The translations under genes and the position numbers were made by a program. A model generated the notes under the pieces. That model was not told where the DNA came from. It searched no databases and saw only the letters and a list, made by a program, of their open reading frames with translations. Shown piece after piece: positions 24,368 through 34,000 of a DNA stretch of 36,596 bases (its first letter is position 1; every line of letters begins with the position of its first letter). This DNA comes from Okeania sp. SIO3I5 (GTDB taxonomy: Bacteria > Cyanobacteriota > Cyanobacteriia > Cyanobacteriales > Microcoleaceae): assembly GCF_010672085.1 (NCBI RefSeq), contig NZ_JAAHHT010000001.1, positions 129,995 to 166,590 of the forward strand, written 5' to 3'.

Positions 24368-25552
24368 ATGAGAAAAATGAAAATGACTCAAGAGGGAAAA
24401 AACCAACAAAAAAAAATTCAGCGAGTAGGTATTATTGGTGGAGGTCAGTTAGCATGGATGATGGCAAATGCTGCTGAAAAATTGGCAGTAGATTTAATCA
24501 TTCAAACTCCTCATAAAAATGACCCGGCAGTATCTATAGCAAAGGATATTATTTTGGCAAAAATTGATGATCCTCAAGCAACTAATAAGTTAGCAAATAG
24601 TTGTGATGTGATTACCTTTGAGAATGAGTTTATTAATATAGATGAGTTGTCAAATATGGCTGAAAATAATGTAATTTTTCGTCCGAGTTTATCTGTGTTG
24701 AAGCCGTTATTAGATAAATATGAACAGTTATGTTATTTACGAGATTTAGGTTTACCTGTTCCTAACTTTTCGGAGTGGGGAAAAGAAATTGAGTCTTTAT
24801 CTTTCCCTCTGGTATTAAAAGCTCGTCGTCATGGTTATGACGGGCAAGGAACTTTTATTATCAAGGATATTGAGAGTTTAAAATCTCAGGGAAATTCTGA
24901 ACTTTTCATACAAGAATTTATTCCTTTTGACCGAGAAGTTGCTGTTATTGCCGCTCGTTCAGTAACTGGCGAAGTTAAGGTTTATCCTGTGGTAGAAACT
25001 CAACAAGAAAATCAAGTTTGTCGGCGGGTTTTTGTGCCTGATAAAAATTTGGAATTAGCAAAAGAAATTGAAGCGATCGCTCACACTCTCCTCAATAGTT
25101 TAGAAGTAGTAGGAGTATTTGGAATTGAAATGTTTATTACTAAAGATAAGAAAATTTTGATTAATGAAATTGCTCCAAGAACTCATAATTCTGGTCATTA
25201 CACTTTAGATGCTTGTGAGACTTCCCAATTTGAACAACATTTACGGGCAGTTTGTGGTTTCCCTCTGGGTAGTACCACTCTCAAAGTGAGGGGAGCAGTA
25301 ATGGTAAATTTATTGGGTTATGAATTTGGGGAAAATCCCTACTTGACAAAACGGGAAATGTTAGAAAAGATTCCTGATGCTTCCGTTTGGTGGTATGGCA
25401 AAACAGAATCTCGCCCAGGACGGAAGTTAGGTCATGTGACTGTGTTGCTAGATGAAGAAAATTTTGAAACTATGCGTCGGGAGAGTGAGGCGATCGCTAA
25501 TCAAATTGAAAATATCTGGTATAGCGCTACGCGAAGCGTGAATAGGGAATAG
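24368..25552 (+). CDS. purK: 5-(carboxyamino)imidazole ribonucleotide synthase
   Basis: 394 residues. Uses ATP and bicarbonate to carboxylate aminoimidazole ribonucleotide in purine synthesis; works with PurE. N-terminal RVGIIGGGQLAWMMANAAEK (about 20-38), ATP-grasp elements PLVLKARRHGYDGQGTFII (about 148-166) and LFIQEFIPFDREVAVIAARS (about 179-198), and EIAPRTHNSGHYTLDACETSQFEQHLRA-type end region, all diagnostic. The start could be ATG 24368, 24377 or 24383. The final codons (SATRSVNRE) are read from a palindromic GCGCTACGCGAAGC motif and then a TAGGGAA heptamer run that supplies the stop, so the native C-terminus has probably been altered. Confidence 0.95.
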   Translation: MRKMKMTQEGKNQQKKIQRVGIIGGGQLAWMMANAAEKLAVDLIIQTPHKNDPAVSIAKDIILAKIDDPQATNKLANSCDVITFENEFINIDELSNMAENNVIFRPSLSVLKPLLDKYEQLCYLRDLGLPVPNFSEWGKEIESLSFPLVLKARRHGYDGQGTFIIKDIESLKSQGNSELFIQEFIPFDREVAVIAARSVTGEVKVYPVVETQQENQVCRRVFVPDKNLELAKEIEAIAHTLLNSLEVVGVFGIEMFITKDKKILINEIAPRTHNSGHYTLDACETSQFEQHLRAVCGFPLGSTTLKVRGAVMVNLLGYEFGENPYLTKREMLEKIPDASVWWYGKTESRPGRKLGHVTVLLDEENFETMRRESEAIANQIENIWYSATRSVNRE

Positions 25553-25851
25553 GGAATAGGGAATAGGGAATATTAAGCTGTCAAAGGATTTCAGGATTGA
25601 GAAATGTCCTAATCTTTGCTTCGACTGCTATATGGCTAAAATGTTGAGTGTTGGAGTGGGGAGCAGGGGAGTAGGGGAGAAAGATTGTTATTAAGTTTTG
25701 TCATACCTCTTAATCCGTATCTCCGTGGCATAATCCGTGTGAGGGCCTCAACCCAACCTACATCTATATGCATAATTTAAGATGAAACAGTTCACTACTG
25801 GACTGATAACTTTTGACTTTTAAATTTTGAATTTTGACTTACCCAAAGGGG
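25553..25851. other. Spacer with heptamer run
   Basis: TAGGGAA repeats (about 25541-25573) run on from the purK stop, and an ATTTTGA run lies at about 25822-25840. No gene is seen. Confidence 0.5.
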
Positions 25852-25879
25852 ATGACAGAAAAAAAATAACGGCTATAAT
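25852..25879 (+). promoter_or_regulatory. Sigma-70-type promoter for the 6S-like RNA
   Basis: -35-like ATGACA at 25852-25857, 16-base spacer, perfect -10 TATAAT at 25874-25879. Transcription would start near 25886, just before the base of the RNA's closing stem. Confidence 0.65.
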
Positions 25880-25885
25880 ATTCAC

Positions 25886-26083
25886 TAGGTTCTACTGCGA
25901 CGTTGGTGACTGCCAATAATGTTTTTTTGACCTACAAATCAAAAAACATTGGGAATCTAGATGTTTAAGTGGCAGTAAACTGGGCTTGTACCCAGAAACT
26001 TTAAACTTGGGCCGAGATACCCACCTGGTATTATCCAGGTCAAAAGCTGAGGTAAGACGGCGTTGTGGTGAACTGTTTTTTTT
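25886..26083 (+). ncRNA. ssrS: 6S RNA candidate
   Basis: About 190 nt. The ends pair: GGTTC-(bulge)-ACT-GCGACGTT (25888-25904 region) with GGCGTTGT-GGT-GAACT (about 26059-26075), allowing G-U pairs. Internal features are a TTTTTTGACC / AAAAACATTGGG hairpin, TGTTTAAGTGGCAG, CTGGGC-TTGT-ACCCAG, and the hairpin ACCTGGT-ATTAT-CCAGGT. A T8 run follows the stem as terminator. A long rod closed by one stem, with location directly after purK, is as known for cyanobacterial 6S (6Sa, ssaA) RNA, which binds RNA polymerase holoenzyme and modulates sigma-70-type promoters. Assigned from structure and synteny, not from a covariance search. Confidence 0.72.
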
Positions 26084-26989
26084 GTTAAGTTTTCTTCCGT
26101 TAAGTTGGAGATTATAACGGGAAGCTCACAAACAAGGATAATTGTACCCAATTGAAGTCTGCTATATAGAAACCCTAAGTGTATCTCTGCAAAGCTGCGG
26201 GTTTTGGGCAAAGGAGTCAGGAGTCAGGAGTCAGAGAAATAGGATAGGGGAAAAAGGTAGAATCTAGGCCCCCATCTCCCGATCTCTAAATAGATCCGCT
26301 TAGGGGTTCTATAAAACTGATACAAAGCGTTACATAATGTGTCTATACAAACTCTATTGCCACGCAACGCAATGCTTAGGATATTATGTTTTTTAGTTAG
26401 ACAAGGCTTTGTTGGATGAAATTGGGATATAGCTTTTGCACTTGCTCCCCTAACGGCATAACCAACCTTGTTGAAGTTAATTAAATTTCAACTTTGTAGC
26501 TATTTATTGGGCTTACCTTTTTGAATCATAGGGTTAAGCATATCACATTGTACGAATAACTCCACCACCTGATTATTACTCTTTTCGTCGTCACAACTTG
26601 CATCCATTTATTACTTTGAGCCTAAACATAGTAGTTTAGGTCTAGTTCCATCAAATTAAATATAGATTCTACAAATCCGTTCTATTAAACTTACCCAAAC
26701 TTGCCCATAGGCTATCGCATGAACTTTGGCAGCTCAGTTCCTGTTCCATAGAATACCACCGACTGCAGTCTGCAACTTATCTTCTCCACAGGCTTCAAAT
26801 CGCTTGGAAAACTAGCTACTTCTGCCCATAGTTTGCATAGTTGACAGTAGGGTGAAAGTCTCTGTCAGCTTCATTGAAACGCTTAATGTACTTCCTCATC
26901 ATAAATTAGACATAATCTGAATAATATCACAAGAAATATTTAATTATGTATAATTATTGTTTTCAATTTTTGAACTTCTGTAGTTAGCT
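26084..26989. other. Gene-free region, possibly degraded coding sequence
   Basis: Contains an AGGAGTC heptamer run (about 26214-26234). On the minus strand, 26816-26902 encodes 28 codons (MMRKYIKRFNEADRDFHPTV, continuing to a stop), and other frames beyond it look protein-like (KRFEACGEDKLQTAVGGILW) but are broken by stops. I cannot identify a parent gene. The rest shows nothing. Confidence 0.35.
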
Positions 26990-27966
26990 CTCTGTTTGTG
27001 GCCCTGCTAATCCAAACCAGCTAATAACCCACATTTTGTAGTACAAAATGTAGTACAAAATGTGGGTAGTCAGTAGTCAGTAGTCAGTAGGGAATGATGC
27101 CGACTAATTGTCTGGCTCTATTAAGTATAAATACTTAAGATTCTCCTGAGAATTTGACTTCTGAGAAAGCTCAATGAAGATGATTTGTACAGTATAAATA
27201 CTTATCAAACTACCATTTTTTCCATACTACTTTATGTTGCAAATTGAAGTGCGGAACGTGGGTAATAAAAAAAGAAAAAGTTGGTCAGAAAAGAGTAACG
27301 GGGAACGTCTAAAGAACAGAACGCCAAAAATTCCCCTGTCTGTAACCCTGCTAATCCAAACAAGCTAATAAAAAAAGAAAAAGTTGGTCAGAAAAGAGTA
27401 ACGGGCAACGTCTAAAAAAATAGAACGCCAAAAATTCCTCTATCTGTAACCCTGCTAATCCAAACAAGCTAATAAAAAAAGAAAAAGTTGGTCAGAAAAG
27501 AGTAACGGGGAACGTCTAAAGAACAGAACGCCAAAAATTCCTCTATCTGTGGCCCTGCTAATCCAAACAAGCTAATAAAAAAAGAAAAAGTTGGTCAGAA
27601 AAGAGTAACGGGCAACGTCTAAAAAAATAGAACGCCAAAAATTCCTCTATCTGTAACCCTGCTAATCCAAACAAGCTAATAAAAAAAGAAAAAGTTGGTC
27701 AGAAAAGAGTAACGGGCAACGTCTAAAAAAATAGAACGCCAAAAATTCCTCTATCTGTAACCCTGCTAATCCAAACAAGCTAATAAAAAAAGAAAAAGTT
27801 GGTCAGAAAAGAGCAACGGGCAACGTCTAAAAAAATAGAACGCCAAAAATTCCTCTATCTGTAACCCTGCTAATCCAAACAAGCTAATAAAAAAAGAAAT
27901 GAAAAAAACAGAAAAAGTTGGTCAGAAAAGAGCAACGGGCAACGTCTAAAAAATAGAACGCCAAAA
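26990..27966. repeat. Satellite-like tandem array, 103-104-bp unit, seven copies plus a partial
   Basis: GAAAAAGTTGGTCAG recurs at 27274, 27377, 27481, 27584, 27688, 27792 and 27911 (the last step is 119 because of 15 extra bases). Each unit has AACGGG(C/G)AACGTCTAAA, AGAACGCCAAAAATTCC and CCCTGCTAATCCAAACAAGC. Two unit types alternate at first (GGGGAACGTCTAAAGAACAG and GGGCAACGTCTAAAAAAATAG), then only the second type follows. A partial unit (about 26990-27026) lies beyond the MITE. The array ends about 120 bp before the 28087 gene. There are no unique spacers, so it is not CRISPR. Confidence 0.9.
27027..27263. mobile_element. 237-bp MITE with ACCCAC ends and AATA target duplication
   Basis: Ends ACCCACATTTTGT and GCGGAACGTGGGT (6 perfect terminal bases, about 9 of 13 overall). 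It interrupts the satellite unit: other units read CTAATAAAAAAAG, here CTAATA precedes the element (AATA 27023-27026) and AATAAAAAAAG follows it (AATA 27264-27267). So a 4-bp target duplication is directly visible. A 14-bp perfect inverted repeat, ACCCACATTTTGTA / TACAAAATGTGGGT (27027-27067), and an AGTCAGT heptamer run lie inside. Confidence 0.88.
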
Positions 27967-28086
27967 AAGACAATTAAGGCCAAAAGCCAGATAGTGAGGA
28001 TTTAAAATGACATAACAATTTGTTATTTTCCACCATGACTGCAACCAACCTCCTCAAAATTTGACAAATTATTAAACCCATGTCTT

Positions 28087-31000
28087 ATGAACAGCAATAG
28101 CGCAACCAGCAAGCAAATTACAGCGACCCAAGTATCCCTACCCAAAGGTGGCGGGGCAATTACTGGCATTGGCGAAACCTTTCAACCAGATGAGTTTACA
28201 GGTACTGCGGGGGTTTCTATTCCCATATCTACTACCCCCTGTCGTGGGTTTGAACCGCAACTGAGCGTCAGTTACAATTCTGGTAATGGGAACGGGATTT
28301 TTGGCTTGGGTTTCGCTCTGTCCATTCCCAAAATTTCCCGCAAAACCTCCAAAGGACTGCCCAAATACGACGGCACTGATACCTTTATCCTCTCTAACGC
28401 CGACGATTTAGTGCCGATAGGTTCGCGCACTGAAGGCAGTTACCACATCATTGCCTACCGCCCCCGGACGGAAGGATTATTTGCCAAAATTGAGCAATGG
28501 ACTGACAACTCAACGGGAGAGTCTTATTGGCAAGTAACCAGTAAAGACAATATTACCAGTATTTTTGGCAAAACGCCTCAAGCAAGAATCAGCGACCCCG
28601 AAAACGCAGATCGCATCTTTGAGTGGCTTCTAGAAGAAAGCTTCGATGCGCGAGGAAATTACATTATTTATCGCTACAAAGAAGAAAATACCGAGGGAGT
28701 CCCCAAGGCAATTTACGAAGAGAATCGGACGCAAACGGCGAATAAATATATAGAAAAGATTCAGTATGGAAACGACCAACCTCTGAAAGAAGGAGATGAC
28801 TTCAGCAGTGTTATCTGGCACTTTGAAGTAATCTTTGACTACGGCGAATATGACATCAACCCGACTAAGACTACACCCTATACTCCAGTTAAGGAGTGGG
28901 CGAACCGGCAAGACCCCTTTTCTACCTATCATGCAGGGTTTGAAATTCGCACTTATCGACTGTGCAGCAATGTTTTAATGTTCCACCGCTTTGCCGAATT
29001 GGGGAGCGAACCAATTCTAGTTCATGCCACGCGCTTCAATTATCAAGAAGACCCTAATATTACTTTTTTAACTTCTGTGGAAGCGATCGGATATCGCTAT
29101 GAAAATGGTCAGTATCAAACCAAGAATTTACCACCTCTGGAGTTTAAATATACTAAATTCAAACCCGAAGGACATAAGTTTGAACTATTCCTAGAAGAGG
29201 ATGATCGGTTTTTACCAGGTTTGATTTCCTCGGGATATCAAATCCTAGATTTATACGGGGAAGGTATTCCGGGAGTATTGTACAACGACGGCAGCACAAC
29301 TCTGTACTGGGAAGCGGCAGCAAACGGAGAGGGAAGTAAAGCCGTAAAATATAACCCTTCCCAACAACCTCAATCTTTGCCACTTCCTTATGGGAAAACT
29401 AACAACCAACAGTTAATCGATCTAACGGGAAATGGTAAATTAGATTTAGTTCTGAGTACCCCAAATGTGTCGGGATATTACGAAGTCAAAAGCGATCGCT
29501 CTTGGCAGGGTTTTCAAACTTTTCCTGCTTTTACTAATGAATTTCTGGACCCAGACAGTAAATTAACGGATATTACGGGGGATGGGTTATTAGACTTGTT
29601 GCGGATGGAAGGCGATCGCGTCAAAGTTTATCCAGGAAAAGGGAAGGAAGGTTTTGGCTTGCCTTTGATACAGCACCCGGAAAATGATTTGCCTTTGGAG
29701 AAGAAAGGCGATCGCACGGAAGCTTTGCGGTTTGCGGATATCTTCGGTACGGGGAGGCAGCATTTAGTCAGAATCGGAAATGGTTTAGTAGAATGCTGGC
29801 CATCTTTGGGGTACGGCAAGTTTGGCAAAAAAGTGACTTTGGGTAATGCACCCAAGTTTGGGGCAGACTTCGATGTCTCCCGGTTGTTTTTGGCTGATAT
29901 TGATGGTTCAGGGACGGCAGATATTTTGTATGTCAAGAGCGATCGCATCATGGTTTGGTTCAATCAAAGTGGTAATGCTTTCAGCAGACCCATAACTGTT
30001 TATTTACCGAGTCAATGGGATAACTTAGACCAAATTAGTTTTGCCGATGTATTGGGCAACGGCACGACTTGCATGGTCTTGAGCGAAAGCCATTCCCAAC
30101 CCCGCCATTGGTGTTACGACTTTTGCCAAAGAACAAAACCCCACCTGTTGAACCAGACAGACAACAATCTCGGAGCTACAACTCGTATTACCTACGGCAC
30201 TTCCACAAAATATTATCTAGAAGATAAGGAAAAAGGGCGGCCTTGGATTACCAACCTCCCCTTTCCCGTACAAGTAGTTGCCCAAACAGAAACGCAGGAT
30301 TTAATCTCCAAGACGACCCTGGTAGCAAAATACAGCTACCATCACGGTTACTATGATGGAGAAGAAAGAGAATTTCGCGGCTTTGGTATGGTAGAACGGC
30401 AGGATGCGGAGACCCTGCCTGCTGATGATGACAAGCAACCCTGGCCAGTAGTGACCAAGACCTGGTATCACACTGGGGCGTGGTTGGAAGGCACGGAGCT
30501 TTCGCAACAATATAAAAAAGAGTATTTTGCTGGCGATCCAGAGGCTTACTCGTTCCCGGATAGCGTCTTTGATTATCAAGATTACCAGCAGAAACATCCT
30601 AATTACCAGCCAGATAGCGAAGCCTGGCGTTCGGCCTGTAGAGCATTAAAGGGGACAGTGCTGCGGTCAGAGGTGTATGCCCTAGAGAGGCAACAGAATT
30701 CCTATCAGCTTACGGAACCCTATACAATTACGGAGACGAATTATAGTGTCAGGTTGCTGCAACCGCAAGGGAAAAATAAATATGGGGTCTATTTTGTCCA
30801 TGACCTAGAAACCCTCACCTATCATTACGAGCGCAACCCCCTAGACCCGCGCATCCAACATGAATTTGTGCTGGAGGTTACAGACTTTGGTAATGTCAAG
30901 AAAGCTTGTACGGTTGTTTACGGCAGACGCCAGAACCAAAGTATCCATATATATCCGGAACAAACAGCCCTGAAAGCCACGGTGCAGTTAGGGGAGTTTA

Positions 31001-34000
31001 TCGAGCAGACAACTGCTTTTAGGCTGATAGGCATCCCCTACGAACAAAAATCCTGGGAAATTAATAATTTGAATTTGCAGGGAACGGGGTATTTTACCTT
31101 GGCAGAGATCCGTCAGCAGATTAATGAAGCTCTGACAAATAAGATCGCTTATGGGGAGGAATTTAGCGGCCAAGCTCCACAAGCTCGCCTGTTCTCTTGG
31201 GAACGGTCCTATTTCTGGAACGAAGCACTCCATAACGTACTGCCTCTGGGACAGATAACAGCACAAGCTTTGCTGCACCACCACCAGCAGGCTGTTTTTC
31301 CCAAGGGATGGGGGCTGGAAGTCCATAACAACCAGGTAGATATATCAAAAATTGTTAGGGATGAGGGAGGATATTTCCTAGAAGACGACTACTGGTGGAA
31401 TAAAGGTCTGGTGCAGCATTACTCGGACAAATTCTATCTGCCCTGTAAGACAGAAAACGACTTTGCCAAAACAGCTAGCCAAGGGGATGGATTACGCGCT
31501 AAAACGATGGTAAGTTACGACAAGTACTATTTAGTGCCAGTGCAGACAGAACTGTATATCACAGACACTGAAAAGAATGTGATGAGAGCGGAGATAGATT
31601 ACCACACCCTCACCCCTTGGCAATTAATAGATATCAATCAAACAATCCATCAGGTGCTGTTCGATCCCTTGGGAATGGTGATTGCCACTTCTATATTTAA
31701 AAAAGGGTCTGGTGGAAATCCTCGAACTGGAGATGGGGATTTGCGTAACTATAATGTGCAAAGCAATGGGAGTTTCCAGGATGTGCTAGCGCAGCCAAAC
31801 AAGTACCTGCAAGAAGCTACGACGTTCTTTTATTACAATCTCTCTGCTTGGCGGCAGGAAAAACAACCTGCGAGTTATATCAGTTTAATGCGGGAAACCC
31901 ATGTCAGCGATCTGCCAGTTGGAGAGTCAAGCAAGATTAGGGTTTCAGTCGGTTATTCCGATGGTTTTGGTAGAGTGGTAGAAGAAAAGCAGTTAGTTGA
32001 ACCTGGAGAAGCCATCCTTTGGGAGAATAACGGTAATTTACAACGAGATGGGAACAAGCAAGCAGTACGGGGAGATGTCAACGATCGCTGGCTAGTTTCG
32101 GGACGAACCGTTTACAACAATAAGGGGAAGGTAGCTGAAAAGTATCTGCCTTATTTTTCCAACAGGGCGCTATATGAAAGCCAGGAGGAAATTGTTCAGG
32201 AAAAGCTAGTACCGCCACCTACTGTTTTTCAGTACGATCCCTTGTTGCGGGAAATCAGGATCGATACTCCCAAGGGGTTTTACTCAAAAGTGGAATTCAC
32301 GCCTTGGGAAATCAAGCACTATGATGAGAATGACACGGTAAAAGACTCTAGTTACTACAAAAATTTTATAGCTAACTACCCTGCTGATCCCACAGAAGTG
32401 CAAAAGAATGAAAAGAATGCCTTGTCCAAGGCGGCAGCTTTCTACAATACTCCGTCCATGGCGGTGTTGGATAGCTTGGGACGGACTTTTCTAGAAATTC
32501 AAAATAATCTGGGTGCAGTGGCGCTAGATGCATTTCAGGCGATCGTAAGGGGTCATATTACTTCTGAAGAAGTTTGGGAAGTGCTGCTCCAAAAGGGATA
32601 TATGACGAAGGATGATGCTGATACGGGGTGGATCGCAGATAAGTTTAAACCCTACAGCAAGGGATTTAAAGACGCCTTCATTAAGGAACTGGGCGATAAA
32701 TACAAACAATTTGCCGAGGATATTCTCAATTTGTTGAAGCAGAATTGTTTGACGTCCTATCACAGGTATGATATTCAGGGACGGGAAATAGAGTCAATAG
32801 ATCCGCGACTTTATTATGCTAATGTTACTGAGGGAAGGAATTACTACAACTTTAAATACGAATATGCTATGGCAGCATACGGCAAAACTCCTGTAGTAAC
32901 AGATAGCGCTGATGCCGGACGCAATGTGAGCTTGGATAATATTTTTGGCAATTCTGTATGGAATCTCAGTCCTCGTAATTTCGACCAGACGATCGCCTAC
33001 GATCGCTTGCAAAGAAAATTAAGAATCCGGGTAAAAGGTATCAAAAATAATGGTACTGTCGCTACAGATAATATCGTTGAAACCTTTGTCTATGGCGAAA
33101 ACCAACCTCAAGCAGAAGCGTACAACTTGCGAGGCCAACTGTACAAACTTCAGGATCAGTCTGGGGTTATTGTCAACAGTCAATATAGCTTCCAAGGAGA
33201 GTTACTGGAAACGACGCGGCAGCTTACCCAAGATTACAAAGACTACATTGATTGGAATGGGAAGGTGCCCCTAGAAACACCAACCTATCAGACGAAGTTT
33301 TCTTTTAATGCTTTGGGGCAGTTGCTAACGGAAACAACACCGGATAGCTCTGTGACTAAGAATACTTACAATCAAGGGGGGTTGATCCAGGGTGTTGCTG
33401 TTGAATTCAAAGGCAATTCACAGTCGATTATCAACAACATTAAATATAATGCCAACCGACAAAGGACTGAGGTTGCCTATGGAAGTGGGGTGAGTACAAC
33501 TTATACCTATGAAGATACTACCTTGCGCTTAAGCGGACTTAAGAGCAGGAGACCTGGCCAGGATCGCCAAGGCCATAATCGCCCTACTGTTATTCAAGAC
33601 ATTAGTTATATCTACGATCCAGTTGGGAATATCACTCGGATGTGCGATGGAAGTTATAAAACTGTTTTTTACAATAATCAAGCAGTAAAACCTCTTTCTG
33701 ATTATACATACGATGCTTTATATCGTCTAATTCAGGCAAATGGTAGGCAACATCCTGGTATTAATGGCAACACCTATAAAAATAATGAAAAAGATGGTGA
33801 CTTTAAGCAGAGTAAATTTATACCGTTTAGCGATAGTAATGCCCTGGAGAAATACAGAGAAAATTATACCTATGATGATGGGGGGAATTTAATTAAAACG
33901 ACCCATGCAGCGACAAATTCTTGGACGCGCGCTCTGGAAATAATGCCAGATTCAAATCGGTTGCAAAGGATTAGCAGCACCCAAAATGGGTCGAGTGAAT

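Noticed and set aside
25957-26211. 84-codon minus-strand frame
   Set aside because: It lies antisense across the structured 6S-like RNA and shows no domain.
26816-26902. 28-codon minus-strand gene
   Set aside because: Too short, no ribosome site, surrounded by stop-broken frames; at best a remnant.
26990-27966. CRISPR array
   Set aside because: The whole 103-104-bp unit is conserved; there are no short repeats alternating with unique spacers and no cas genes.
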